DNA of 64,000 nucleotides from Raphanus sativus (Eukaryota; Streptophyta; Magnoliopsida; Brassicales; Brassicaceae), in NCBI RefSeq assembly GCF_000801105.2, contig NC_079515.1, positions 8,122,001-8,186,000 of the forward strand. The letters run 5' to 3'. Below the pieces are notes generated by a model that worked only from the letters and a program-made list of their open reading frames with translations, searched no databases and was not told where the DNA came from. The position numbers and the translations under genes are program-made. Shown here piece by piece: positions 1 through 11,540 of the stretch; positions within the stretch are counted from its first letter, which is position 1; every line of letters begins with the position of its first letter.

Positions 1-313
1 GATCAGCGGGCTGTTTGGGAGTGGGGATGCGCTCGACGCCGTTGGAGCGGTTAGCGACGCACCATTCTTGGATGAGGCGGCGGAGAGTGTGGTTCGGGAT
101 GAGAGTGAAGTCGGACAAGGGGGCACGTGTGACTGGGCATGTCGTGTTGTTGTTGTTGTTTCCTGTGGAGACCCATGACTCGATGCTTGTTCGGTCGTAG
201 GTTTGACCGGTGCAGACGGTTACCGGGTCGCGCATCAGCTCTAGCGAGATTGGACATCTGAAATGGTACGGTATCTGGATTCCTAGATCCAACGGCTCTA
301 AGCTTCTCGGCAT
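1..313 (-). CDS. PUB25: U-box E3 ubiquitin ligase, PUB25/PUB26-like, 5' part only
   Basis: The reading frame starts at the ATG at 313-311 (MPRSLEPLDLG) and stays open to the window edge, giving about 104 residues with no stop. Residues about 12-85 form a U-box: the hydrophobic entry HFRCPISLELM, then DPVTVCTGQTYDR, then TCPVTRAPL and the closing LIPNHTLRRLIQEWC helix. U-box proteins bind E2 enzymes and transfer ubiquitin to substrates. The ARM-repeat half expected in this family lies outside the window. The N-terminus resembles Arabidopsis PUB25/PUB26, which are reported to ubiquitinate the cold regulator MYB15 and the immune kinase BIK1. The PUB25 assignment rests on the neighbouring RD21C, RDL2 and PTEN2A homologues, which follow At3g19380 in Arabidopsis. 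An (AAC)n run encodes a short Asn stretch inside the U-box. The gene appears intact as far as seen. Confidence 0.9.
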   Translation of the reverse strand, partial: MPRSLEPLDLGIQIPYHFRCPISLELMRDPVTVCTGQTYDRTSIESWVSTGNNNNNTTCPVTRAPLSDFTLIPNHTLRRLIQEWCVANRSNGVERIPTPKQPAD

Positions 314-390
314 TTAAACGAGTTTCGAATGTAAGAGAGAAAGCTCAAAGTCTGGAGGTAGAAGAAGAGGGAGCTTATCTGGCTATGGGC

Positions 391-410
391 GCACACGTGT
401 GCCATTTATA
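391..410 (-). promoter_or_regulatory. Core promoter of the PUB25-like gene: TATA box with an adjoining G-box palindrome
   Basis: On the minus strand TATAAATGG (410-402) runs straight into the perfect 12-bp palindrome GCACACGTGTGC (402-391), which contains a CACGTG G-box core at 394-399. The TATA motif is about 95 bases upstream of the ATG, a normal plant spacing. The G-box therefore sits between the TATA box and the expected transcription start. bZIP or bHLH binding there is an inference. Confidence 0.5.
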
Positions 411-754
411 ACTTTGTAAGAAAACTGCTGGAATTTTTAATTAAATAAATATGTTAGTAGAATATGATTAAGATGCCATCTACGTAATGTATCTTGTGTG
501 GAAAGTCACATCTTAGAAGTGAAGCTTAAGCTTTATGTGAATGATATACAATTATTATACATCTCGTTATGATAATCTTACAAGTTTATTTATGCTGTAT
601 TGGGATTTCTAGTCTTATACATACCTTAACGCCCGAGCCTGATGCATTAAGCTTGTATATTATACTAAAAAAATTTAAGAACACTAAATACTTCATCTTC
701 AACCTTTCATATGACGTATGTTTTTTTTTCTGTTTTTTTTAGCTGAAATCAAGC

Positions 755-838
755 ATTGTATATCTAACAAACTAATATTAATACCTTGTTTTTAAAACTA
801 AAAACAAGGTATTAATATTAGTTTGTTAGATATACAAT
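755..838. repeat. Perfect 40-bp inverted repeat with a 4-base loop
   Basis: Bases 755-794 and 799-838 are exact reverse complements, separated by AAAC. The arms are AT-rich (they contain CTAACAAACTAATATTAATA) and the match ends abruptly on both sides. A perfect fold-back of this size can be a recent foldback/MITE relic or a young small-RNA hairpin. No coding content. Confidence 0.85.
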
Positions 839-888
839 CTTCGAGTTACAATCGCTTTTAATCACTATTCACTAATAGGTCACTAATA

Positions 889-2260
889 GGTCTGCACACG
901 GATCAAATATCCAAATTTTTAAAATTATTTGTGATTTGTTTCGTATGTTAGAAATATCTAATTTTCGATTTGTTTTGTTTTAGAAAAATACAGATATTCG
1001 GAAAACGGACACAAAAAATAAATAGATATTTGTGGATATTTACGAATATTTACAGATATCCCATAAGTTTTGATTAATACAAATAATCTTAAAAATTCAA
1101 TACAAATTTGTTTTGTAAAATAATTTTTTGCATGGTACATAAGATAAAAGTTAAAAAAGTAGTGAATCCATATTTTGTAATTTTTTTTAAATTAGTAAAC
1201 AATTATAATAACAAAACTAAAAAAGGTTATAATTATCATAATTTTTCTCTCTTACTTTTAAGTAATATTTTATATAAGTAATATTGTGAATAGAATTTGT
1301 CAAATCATATGTTAGAATAATAATTATATAATCTATACATTTAAAACTTTAAATATAATCAAAATATACATGTATTTAATATATTTCTGGATCGGATATC
1401 CGCTTCCTAAAATTTTAATATATGTGATTTGTTTCGATGTTAACAAATACTGGTTTTTAGTATCTGCTTTGCTTCGAAATTTTACAGATATCTTGAATTT
1501 TCGGATCGAATCAAAACAAATAACAAAGCGAATCAAATCAAATTTAATGAATAAATGCCCAGCCCTACCAACAACCACAAAACATTGATGTATAGAGAGA
1601 GCTGAGCATTTTATCCGTTAAATTTGATTTGATTTATTATTCGTTTCAATTCGATCCAAAAGTTCCAGATATTCGTAAACTTTTGAAGTAAAGCAAATAC
1701 TAAAAATCAATATCCGTTAAAATCGAAGTAAATCACAAATATTAAAAATTTGGAAAGTGGATATCTGATCCGGTAATAGATAAATACATGTATATCTTGA
1801 TTATATTTAAGGTTTTAAATGTACAAAATTATATAATTATATTCTAATATATGATTTGATAAATTCTATTCACATTATTACTTATATAAAAGTAGTACAT
1901 AAAAGGAGGAGAAAAAAAACATGACAATTATAAAATTTTCTTAAATTTGTGTTTTTATAATTGTTAACTAAGTTTAAAAAATTTACAAATATATATAGAT
2001 TCATTACATCTTTTAATTTTTATATTATATACCATGCAAAAAATATTTTACAAAACAAATTTGTATCAAATTTTTAAAATTATTTATATTAATCAAAACA
2101 TATTAGATATCCGTAAATATTCGTAAATATCCACAAATATCTATTTTGAATATCGGTAACTTTTTGAATCAAAGCAAATAAAAAAAACTTGATATTCCTA
2201 ACATATGAAACAAATCACAAATACCTTAAAACCTCAAATATCCGATTCGTGTCTAGGTCT
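889..2260. repeat. 1.4-kb imperfect fold-back repeat (two arms of about 0.65-0.7 kb)
   Basis: The left arm (about 889-1570) and the right arm (about 1600-2260) are diverged reverse complements. The outer ends match (AGGTCTGCACACGGATC against GATTCGTGTCTAGGTCT), as do internal blocks such as the one around ACATGTATTTAATA (1368-1385) and its partner at 1785-1800, and the inner ends around AATCAAATCAAATTT and AAATTTGATTTGATTT. The interior is rich in GGATATCCG-like words typical of crucifer repeats. No protein is encoded. The element family is not identified. A tandem CACTAATAGGT doublet sits at the left edge (about 869-890). Confidence 0.7.
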
Positions 2261-2368
2261 ATGTATAGTATACAAAATTGAAAATCAGGTCTCGATTTAT
2301 ATAAACAGTAGATTATGTATAGTATACAAAATTGAAAATCAGGTCTCGATTTATATAAATAGTAGATT
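2261..2368. repeat. 54-bp direct duplication, two copies
   Basis: Copy 1 (2261-2314) and copy 2 (2315-2368) are head-to-tail and differ at a single base (AAAC against AAAT near their ends). They start ATGTATAGTATACAAAATTG. The array adjoins the right edge of the large fold-back element. Confidence 0.9.
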
Positions 2369-4480
2369 TTGTTACTATAAATAATAATGGAATTTGGTCA
2401 AACTAAATCAGTGAAATGCGAAAGACTAGGAACGATGAAGGGTCCACCACGATCCACAAGACAACTTCCACTTGCTTGTGTTAACATCAAAGCCCGTGAT
2501 AAATGATAATCACCCCACCCCATAATAATACAACCAAATCTAAAAAGCTTCACTGTTCTTTTTTCTTTTATGGCAAAATCTTTGACTAGTTTTTGATTCA
2601 CGTATACTAAGAAAACCACTTCTTTTGCACACATCTATCAGTGCTTTATTGGTTGTTTTTTCATAATAGAACTTCAGTCATAGAAACACATAATTCTACA
2701 TAAATTATTAGCTATTCTATGGTCTTGAATTCATGAGTCAAAAACTAGTCACTTGCTCATAACTTTTATCTCTTGTTTCCTTTAGGTAATGATCAATAAG
2801 TCAATGACTATATATTTCAGTAGTCCTCGAGAATGGTAGGTAAGTCGAAACCATAGATCCATTTTGATATGGCGTTTGAAAATGTAACTGGTAACCATCA
2901 AAAGAATGATAGGAACGGATAGAAAAAAATAGTAGAAATAAAATTTAAGAAATGATGAAGAAGAATAATTATTTATCAAAATTAATAAAGAACAAATATA
3001 TTATATAATTCTCTACGAATTAAGGAACAAAGAGAAATGAAAAGGAAAACATATTCCTTAAAAATGGTAAATTTTTTAAGGAATGTCGTATTCCCTTTCG
3101 TTCATTTGGTTACCATTCAAAGTCATAGACTTCACCCAATTATTTTAATTCGAAATAGTGAAACTTTAAGATATATTGATGCGTTGGAGTTAAGTAGGAT
3201 CGAAGCTTCAGCAATAACTTTATTGAGACTTCCGTGTACATAAATACTGATATCAATTCAAAAATAGCTAGGTAACATAATCGCATTTAGATGTCGAAGA
3301 AACATAATTGCATTTAGAAACAATTTTTTTGCACACAAACAAGGTATATAAAGATTTCTTCTATATACCGAAACAAATGTGTTATAATTTTAATTTTCTC
3401 AATGGAAGGGTTTGATATTTAAAAGGAAATTATCGAACGAAGACAAATATTCCACGACATAAACATCGAAATCAAAATAAATTCGGTAGGTGGACTTGAA
3501 CCGAAAATTTGTGATCTGCCTCTTCTAATTTTAATTATTGACTGTTTCTTTTAAATTTTAATTTAATTTATTTGCAGATATTAATGCGATGAACAACAAA
3601 AGGCAGAACCTTCCTGTCTTTGCATTGTCCTCATGGATTTAAAAACCTTTAGCATTGTCCTCATGGGATTAAAAAGCTTTCTTATGTGTATTTTTGTGAG
3701 TGACACAAATTTATTTGATTTATGTACAAAGCGGATGAATATAATACCAGTAACCTAATTTTTTAGAACAAATAACCAAACTAGATTTCGTGTGCACATC
3801 TTTTAACTTCTTAGAAGATGACATTAATAATTGATGACAGATTAATATTAAAGGCCATTAGATTGAGCGTGACAAACTAAAGACAACTAGAAAAAATAAC
3901 GATTGGCACGTAAAAGAAAACAATGAATGTATGACTGTTTGATCTATAACAAGACGTGTTGTTATGTTAGTTGATACTAAAATCTTGTGAACTCTATTAT
4001 TAAACCGTAGTTCGTCCAGAACCAACGTATACGGTATACATAGATGTCATCAGAATAATTGCCACGGTCTCTCATGCATGTGGTAATGGAGCAAGTCAAA
4101 AAGGTCCAGCTCCTCCCTCGTTTTCTCACCACACTTGCACACTCGACCCATTTTTTACTTTAGTTATGAAGGAACTGGGAAGGCTAACCTGAGTTGGATG
4201 TTTTGTTTGGTACGGTCGGTTTGATATTGAATATATTTTTATGTATATGTTTTTGTACCGATCTAAAAAGATAGGTCCGGTCCATTGTTGCAATATAATT
4301 TGACAACTCGTTTGCAATTCTTGTTTTTCCGCTTATTGATCTCTACACTCATTAATCATGCATCTACAAACCACAAATCCACATCTCTCTAACATTATGA
4401 AGCAAACTCAATAGAATCTCACAAATGGTCAACTGGTCCAAGTCATTTGGTTTGGTAAGACAAAGACTTTAATGCAAGGG
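2369..4480. other. AT-rich intergenic stretch without a recognisable gene
   Basis: I find no reading frame with recognisable protein features. A possible MITE lies at 2890-3114 (listed separately). The rest is AT-rich, unassigned sequence between the fold-back element and the retrotransposon remnant. Confidence 0.6.
2890..3114. mobile_element. Possible small TIR element (MITE)
   Basis: GGTAACCA begins at 2890 and its complement TGGTTACC ends at 3114. The next 15-20 bases inward remain loosely complementary (AAAGAATGATAGGAA against TTCCCTTTCGTTC). The centre holds a smaller inverted pair around ATTCCTTAAAAA and TTTTTTAAGGAAT. I could not define a target-site duplication, so family and ends are uncertain. 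Confidence 0.3.
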
Positions 4481-5664
4481 AAATCAGATGTTCAAAATGA
4501 TTTTTTAAGGTGATTTACTCTCAAAATAAAGTAGCTTTGACATTACACATAATATATCTAAGAAAGGGATCAACTCATGCATACAATGCTCAATCTTCAT
4601 TGTTCTACCCTTTCCCAAACATACAAGATATTCAATTATTCTTCAATGTTAAACCCAACTCACATCTCTCACCAAAAGATCCCAAGAACATTTTTCACAT
4701 CAGACTCTTTCTTTTTGAAATCAATAAGAGATTTTCACAATTTTAAAACAAATCTGAGCTCCTAACAACTTTGCTAGCCCCCTTTTTATTCTCTTTTTTT
4801 TCTTTTCTTTTTTTTTTATATATTTGGAGGCCAAGACTTTTCACAATAAGAGCTAAATACTTCTCCACTTATCCCAAAAAGACTAATCATTTAAGCACAA
4901 AGAGTCAAACCTTTCATATTCCCAAATCACAATCACAACACTCACCCCCTTCCTATAGCTAGACAATAGAGTGACTAATCTAGCAAGAATGGAGACTAAG
5001 CATTGTCGTTCCCAATATTCTCAACATTATGCACATGTAAAGCTTTCCAAAGAGGCCTCACTCAACAAATAATGATGGTTTAAAAAGGAGGTATGGGTTT
5101 TGGGAGTGGAGTACCACTTGAGTTTGTCAAGAAGATTGGTAAAAAGGATGGGACAACTCATGTGTGTATATCCATGACTTAGTACACAAGGGACCATATG
5201 CAAGAGACATTAAAACAGGAGCTTGCTTCAAAGAGAGAGTATCAACAGTCAAATGAGTTTCAAGAGGAGCATTCAAGGCGCGAAGTTTACAAGCTTTCCA
5301 AAGGGTGCTTAAGCTACTTGTCACGATTACAAAGGTCAACAAATTCAGTACTTAGCATGAGCTCTTTACAAGGTTGAAATCCCCCTAATGCATGAATGCA
5401 ACCTATATGCTTCTAGACTCAATCCTAAAAATGCAAATGATGCAACTAAATGATTCTTTTTGTGTTTTTCAATTTTTTTTTTTTTTTTGGATTTTTCTAT
5501 GCAAATAAGAATGTAATATGCAATGCATGAGACTCAAAATCATGAAAACAAACATGATCAAATACTTGGTACTTCCCCCACACTTAAATCACACAGTCTC
5601 TGTGTGAGTGAGGTACCCAATGGAAATGTGAAATACAAAGAAAAGTGGGATTGTGTGTTACCTT

Positions 5665-5890
5665 CCGTGGAGCGAGGTGTGAACGTCGCTGCGATAGGTC
5701 ACTCCCAGCTGGAGCGACTTCGGTATGTCGCTGTGAGAAGATCGCTCTGAGGTCGGTTTCTGTGTTTCCACTCGCGTGTGACGCGAGCGACCTCGGCATC
5801 TCGCTCTGGACATGTCGCTCCCAGGTGGAGCGATCTAGAGGTGTCGCTGCGATGAGATCGCTCTGGTGTCCGACTTTCTGCTCAATACCT
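5665..5890. repeat. Degenerate GAGCGACC/GGTCGCTC palindromic array inside the Athila-type element
   Basis: GC-rich words of the form GGAGCGACTTCGGTATGTCGCT and GATCGCTCT recur every 25-40 bases in both orientations. Each pair can form a short hairpin. The same words, in the same flanking context (a TTTCTGTGTTTCC-like word, then ACGCGAGCGAC), occur inside the LTR at about 9570-9780. Confidence 0.7.
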
Positions 5891-6031
5891 GCACCACAAC
5901 TTCACTCTCCCATTGTTTTATGCAATAAAATGATAATGCAAATACTAATGCAATATATACAAGGATACTCATGGGACTTCCTCCCAAGTGAGCTTGTTTT
6001 AAGTCTCTAGCTTGACTTTGCCTCCTTTGGA

Positions 6032-8533
6032 TCAGGCTGGAATAGGTGCAGAAAGTGGAGTTGACATCCCATCTTCCTCATGTGGTAGCTCATCAAAGTG
6101 ATCATCAGCAGGAGGAGGATTCATCTCTTCAATGGTGAAGGCTTGTCCAAATACAGTGGGGCTCCTCATCTTCTCCTTGATGTCAAAGTGGAGGATGTTC
6201 TCCTTGTCCAAATGGAGGTCAATCTTCCCTTCCTTCACATTCACAATAGTTCCGGCTGTAGCTAAGAATGGTCTTCCAAGAATCAATGGGTTTTGAGCCT
6301 CCTCACCCATTTCAAGCACCACAAAATCTGTAGGTATCTCATACCTTCCAATCTTCACAGGGAGGTTCTCTAGGATGCCCACAGGGTACTTCACTGAACG
6401 ATCAGCCAACACCAGAGAGAGTCTACACTTCTTGTATTGAGTGAAGCCAAGCTTCTTTGCCACATACAAAGGCATCAAGCTGACACTAGCTCCCAAATCG
6501 CAGAGACATTTCTCAAATACCATAGGTCCAAGAGCACAAGGGAGTGTGAAGCATCCTGGATCCTCTAGCTTCTCTAGAGCATCAAGCCTCTGAATGATGG
6601 CATTGCACTCATGACTCAGAACCATCATGCCCTCCATCTCCTTCTTCTTAGCAGCTACAACATCTTTCAGGAGTTTGCTGTATTAAGGAATCAGCATGAA
6701 AGCATCAATGATGGGCATTGTAACCTGAGCTTCACTCATCTGCTTCTCAAACAAAGCCTTGTACTTCTGTAGCAGCTGCTTCTTGAATCTACCAGGGAAT
6801 GAAAGCTTTGGTTCATAGGGAGGGGGGATAGAAGAGCTCTCACCTGCTGGAGCAGCAGATTCACCATCTTTTGTTGTCTTCTTCTCTTCTCCAACCTTTC
6901 CTTTACCCTTATCTTTCTCAATCTTCTCCAAGATCTCATCATCTGTCTTCTCATCAACAATGACCACTTCATCATCTAGATTGATGGCTACCTCCTCACC
7001 TTGTTTCTCAGCATCCTTGGTGAGGGTTCTAGGTGGTAACTGCTTACCACTCCTGAGTGTGACAGCTTTTGCTTCCTTGGGATTTTGATCAGATTTTCTA
7101 GGTAGAGATCCTGGCTGACGATTCTGGTGGGTGCTCATGGAAGCAAACTGAGTCTCCAAATTCTTGACAGAAGAAGCGAGGTGGGTGAATTTGTTGTTGA
7201 GCTCATTGTAGCTCCCATCAATCTTGGAGTGAAGGTTCTTCAGCTCATAGCCCACATGTTTCTCACTTCGAGTCTGAGACTCCAAGATCTGTTTCAGTAA
7301 GGCATCAGTGCTGCTCTGTTGAGGGGCAGAGGAGCTAGGAGAGGAGTTTTGCTGAGGCTGATAGTTGCTCTGCTGGTTGTTTCGAGGCTGATAACCACTC
7401 TGCTGGTTGTTTGAATAGGTCTTCTGTTGGTAGTTGTTGTACTGAAAGTTGGGTTCCTTCTTGTACCAGCTACCATTACTGTTGATGAAACACAATTCTT
7501 CTTGCCCGTCTAAACCCTCAACCTCATTGACAGTAGGAGGTATCTCCTGGCTTGGGTTGCCAACAAAGTTCACATGCGCTTGTGTGGCCTTATCAGCAAT
7601 GAGTGTGTCAATCTTCTCCTGAAGAGCATTTATCTCATTCCTTGTTTGATTGTCATCACCTCTGCTGCTTCTGTCATGGTCTCCACTATAGACTGCATCA
7701 CTCTTAACCATGTTGTCAACCAGAGCCTCTGCCTCTTCCTCAGTTCTCCCCAAAAAGAACCCATTGCTAGCTGTATCCAGTCTGGCTCTGTAATTAGGAA
7801 GAGCACCTCTGTAGTATGTGCTCAGCAAGCTCTCCTTAGAGAATCCATGGTGTGGGCACTGAGCTTGGTAACCATTGAATCTCTCCCAAGCTTCACTGAA
7901 TCCTTCCAAGTTCTTCTGTTGGAAGCTGGAGATCTCATTCCTCAACTTAGCAGTTCTTGAGGTAGAGAAGAACTTCTCCAAGAATGCCCTTTTGCAGTCT
8001 TCCCAAGTGGTGATGGAGTCACTTGGTAGAGACTTCTCCCACTGACGTGCCTTATCCCCCAAAGAGAAAGGGAATAGCTTGAGCTTTAAGGCATCCTCTG
8101 ACACACCATTAGTTTTTGACATACCACAGTAGCTGTCAAACTTATCCAAGTGATCAAATAGGTCATCCACAGCCAGACCATGATACTTATTGTTCTCTAT
8201 GCAGTTTAGCAGTCCCGACTTGATCTCAAAGTTGTTAGCAGCCACAGCTGGTGCTCGGATTCCAAGTCTGGGACCATGGATGTTGGGGCGGTCATAAGTG
8301 CCAATGGGGCGAACTGGTCGCTGTTGGGGCCCTTGTGGAACATTGTTTACTCCATTGGGGTTCAGAGGATTTTGTGGATCAGCCATTGCAGCTTCCAGTG
8401 GCTGCAGTTGAGCATGTTGCTCTTCTTGTCTTCTCTTTCTAGCACACTCTCTTTCTAAAGCTCTGATGTCTGCGGCTCTTGGAACAAGGTTTGATGTACC
8501 CTTACTCCTCAAGTTCATACACCTGAAAATCAC
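6032..8533 (-). pseudogene. Athila-type gag-protease polyprotein, interrupted by one stop codon
   Basis: The frame begins at the ATG at 8533 and is open to a TAA at 6685-6683, about 616 residues. It continues in the same frame to 6032 with no other break. Gag features include the retrotransposon-gag core (residues about 145-255, with SLGDKARQW and WEDCKRAFLEKFF) and Gln/Asn-rich low-complexity sequence near residues 370-420. The downstream part carries the retropepsin signature DLGASVSLMP, with the active-site Asp, and the matching ILGRPFLAT segment. These proteins package element RNA and cleave the polyprotein. The TAA lies in a conserved stretch just before the protease and is one substitution from a sense codon. 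The protease segment ends at a stop and runs into non-coding DNA where reverse transcriptase would be expected. Confidence 0.85.
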
Positions 8534-8630
8534 AAAGAGTGAAGAAGAGAATCAGTAACTTGCAAAAATAAAAATGACTTAGTCTCAAGCAAATGACTAA
8601 ATCTCAATGTTCAAATCAAACTCAGAATTT

Positions 8631-8644
8631 GGCAACGGCGCCAA
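8631..8644 (-). other. Retrotransposon primer-binding site
   Basis: The minus-strand sequence TTGGCGCCGTTGCC lies six bases inside the LTR end. TGGCGCCGTTGCC is the tRNA-Asp-type primer site used by Athila and related Ty3/gypsy elements. Its position fixes the LTR boundary and the orientation of the element. Confidence 0.8.
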
Positions 8645-8649
8645 TTTGA

Positions 8650-10116
8650 TGTTAGGAGTTTTGAGGCTCCTAAGTCAAATGATAGTATAGTGGAAGTAAG
8701 TTGTCAAACCAGTTCTGAGGGATTCAAATGCAGAGAGAATGCAAGTATTTGCCTAATCTAAGTGCAATCAGTGAATTGGATGGTTTTTAAACTAAAACTA
8801 GAATGCAAGTAACAGAAATGATACTTTTAAGCTATTGGAAAGGAGAACTCATGGGTATAGGGATTTCAGACCTTGGGTGATCAAGTTTCGAACTAAGGAC
8901 GACAAATGAATCAATCAAACTATTAACCTTAAGCCTAGACACAATTCTAAGCAAGCTCTATGTCTAGATGAATGCTCATTTGCTAACATGTCTCAAACAT
9001 CAAATGTCTTTGGTTGAATAACATGCAAGCAATCATTACTAACAAGTCTATTAGCTATCTTAGCATCTTTAACAACAAATATCTTTGGCAAAGTATACTA
9101 AGAGCCTAGGAGAGTTGACTCAGGCATTTCATCAAACACATTTTGGGTGGGAAATGCCTAGAGATCACCCTTTGAGTGGCCTACTCAAATGATGCATTAA
9201 GATCACTCTACTATGCAAGGAACAAGTATAATTTACACCTAACACATCCTAGAACTAACCTAATCACCCTAAATCTCCCTAACCCATGAATCCAAAAGTG
9301 GATTACTCACTAATCTCCATGATTCCTCTTAAACTCATGATGGATTTCAGATGAATCATATAGAGAAATAGAAGAGAAACTCACAAGAACACAAGAACAA
9401 TCAAATCCAAAAGAGAACTTTTTTGAGAGAGTTTTGTGTATTCAATAGATAAAAGATAGATTGCCAAATGGTGGCTACATAGTACTTAAACATTAGGTTT
9501 TCCAAGTGCAAAAATATGCACAACAATTGCAAAAAGGTCCTTGAAAAATAATAAAATCGTGCAGCAGATAACGCGGAGCGACCTCAGAGGGTCACTCCAG
9601 GAAGTCGCTTTGGGGTTGGGAGCGACCTTGGGGGGTCGCTCTGGGAGGTCGCTCCAGCCTCTATTTTTGTGTCTCCGGGCGATGAGAACGCGAGCGACTT
9701 AGGTAGGTCGCTCTGGTTGGTCGCTCTGGTTGGGAGCTACCTTAGGGGGTCGCTCCAGAAGGTCACTCTGCGGTTCTCGACCAGGATGAATATGCCTCTA
9801 GTAAATTGATCATAACTCCTCCATTACATCTCCAAATGACTTGAAACCACTTCCATTAGAAAGCTAACTCAATTTCCTGTGTCTCCACAAAATATTAGCA
9901 ACATAAGATTTCTCTAAGGCTTCTATCCATGCTCATCTTTCACTCCCTTTTTGATCACATTGCTTCCAAATGTCTCTAAGAACTCCATGTGGTGTTGCAA
10001 TACCTGATAGAGACATATGTATGCCAAATACAACCTAAACATGTCTAAATCCTAATCTATATGATGCAAATGCTTATGAATGAATGGTTAAAACAATGCA
10101 AATATGCAAGATATCA
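8650..10116 (-). repeat. 5' LTR of the Athila-type element
   Basis: The inner edge is certain: on the minus strand the LTR ends CTCCTAACA just before the primer-binding site. The outer edge is put at 10116 because the minus strand there starts TGATATCTTGCATATTTGC, giving TG...CA ends and about 1.47 kb, a usual Athila length. No partner LTR exists to confirm it. Bases 9570-9780 hold the GAGCGACC palindromic array also seen in the interior. Confidence 0.6.
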
Positions 10117-10430
10117 CTTATACATACATATAAGTATATGATCTAATAATTTTTGTCCTTTACCCCTTGGTATATATGCCTACTGGTAAATTCACACACA
10201 CATAGATGTCATATATAGTGTCATAGGAATCAATTAGGTAACTTATAATGCTTGATGTATTAAATACTATGGTAATATCCTTGTTTCAGTTGCTCGACAC
10301 GTATCATCCATTATTTATTTTCATAGTGAAGAAACGAGTGTAATCACGATCATTTAAATGTGTACCTCTTCAAAGATAAAATATAGAACTAGTATTATAT
10401 TTCATGGTTTAGCGTTTTTTACATGCACTA
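10117..10430. other. Short spacer between two retroelements
   Basis: About 310 bases of AT-rich DNA between the retrotransposon LTR and the A-tract of the LINE fragment. I see no gene. Confidence 0.5.
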
Positions 10431-10432
10431 CT

Positions 10433-11540
10433 TTCGTTTTTTTTGGTCAACGCACTACTTTGTTTTTTTTTGTCGGCTACCCATCTAAACTAAATCAAGT
10501 GGTGATCAGTCGGTCGATTCTCCGTAGAGCATCTCCGTCTGGCCGTGTCTGATCTATATAATGGAAGAAGATATGGCCCATTGCCCGTGCTTCCTTTGCT
10601 AACGCATCCAATCGAGTGTTCCGGTTCCGAGGAATATGAGAAAGACTCACATCCTCGAAATCCTCTTGAGACCTCTGGAAGATCTCGATCTCTGTCACGA
10701 ACATTGGCCAATTCGTCGGGTTCACGGTCATGTCCACCAAATCCGAGCAATCCGTCTCCAGTCGAATCGACGTAATCTTCATGTCCCTCAAACATGATGT
10801 CGCCCATAGCAAACCTTCCATCTCAGCATGAAGCGCTGATAGGCTCTTGTTGCATGCTCGTAAGCCGAAAACCTCACAGCCCATATGGTCCTTAAGGCTC
10901 CACCCTAATCCACTTACCATGCCATTATCGATCCATGACGCATCAATTTGGTAGATAGGGTGGGTATCCAAGGGGGGAGGCACTGTCTCCACTTCCGCCA
11001 GAGGAGGTTCATCGTGATCCTCATCGGCTTCTTCCTTCTCGTTAGCTTTCTTTCAACACTCTGCTTTGAGAGTCACATGTTGTAGAGTATATTTCGGAAA
11101 TACGATTTTCCCATTAAAGAGTTTATTGTTCCTCATTTTCCAAATGAACCAACAGATCCAAAGAAAAGTATCGAATTGTGGATTCAATGGAGCCACCTTT
11201 TTTCTCTTCCAAAACATGAGATACATGTTTTGGTATATAGATGTATTCGGGAAGTAATCCGGAGGAGACAGATAGTCCGATAAAGCCTAAACCTGTAAGG
11301 CTGGGGAGCATTAAAAAAGAAAATGATTTATCGACTCCACTGGGCCAGCACATCTAGGACAATTCCTATCGGTGCCCATGTGTCTATAAGTGAGATACTC
11401 TGCCGTCGCCACACATCCCGAAATAGCCTACCACAGAAAATGTTTCATCTTACTCAGAGTTTTTATCTTCCACACATGATTCTGGAGACTCGTGATACTT
11501 GATTCTAGAACCCTCTCACGTGAGAGGCTCAACTTGGTCG
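10433..11540 (-). pseudogene. 3' end of a LINE (zf-RVT and RNase H domains), decayed
   Basis: Minus-strand translation gives a zf-RVT-like segment (about 11470-11330, with MKHFLW and CPRC separated by the usual spacing). An RNase H domain of the plant non-LTR type follows (10992-10495): YQIDASW with the first catalytic Asp, HAEMEGLLWA with the Glu, LETDCSDLV with the second Asp, and RNRNTRLDALAKEA. The frame ends at 10495. A-rich tracts follow at 10477-10433, consistent with a LINE poly(A) tail. Breaks are visible, including a TGA near 11054 and another in the zf-RVT part. The reverse transcriptase and ORF1 are absent, as expected for a 5'-truncated insertion. It is not a functional gene. Confidence 0.75.

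Larger units (their letters stand above)
4500..10116 (-). mobile_element. Athila-type Ty3/gypsy retrotransposon remnant, pol-less and lacking a 3' LTR
   Basis: Read on the minus strand the order is 5' LTR (10116 to 8650), primer-binding site (8644-8631), gag-protease frame (8533-6032), then a long non-coding tail that includes a purine-rich AAGTGTGGGGGAAGT tract (about 5573-5587, minus strand). No reverse transcriptase, RNase H or integrase is present. The protease region is followed directly by the non-coding tail typical of Athila elements, so pol has been removed. No second copy of the LTR start (TGTTAGGAG on plus) is found near the far end, so the 3' LTR is missing and the low-coordinate limit is approximate. 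This is a dead or non-autonomous copy. Confidence 0.75.

Noticed and set aside
2398..2634. 78-codon minus-strand open stretch
   Set aside because: Unrecognised, without splice or promoter support; chance coding is more likely.
7574..7960. 128-codon plus-strand open stretch
   Set aside because: It is the antisense shadow of the gag coding region on the minus strand.
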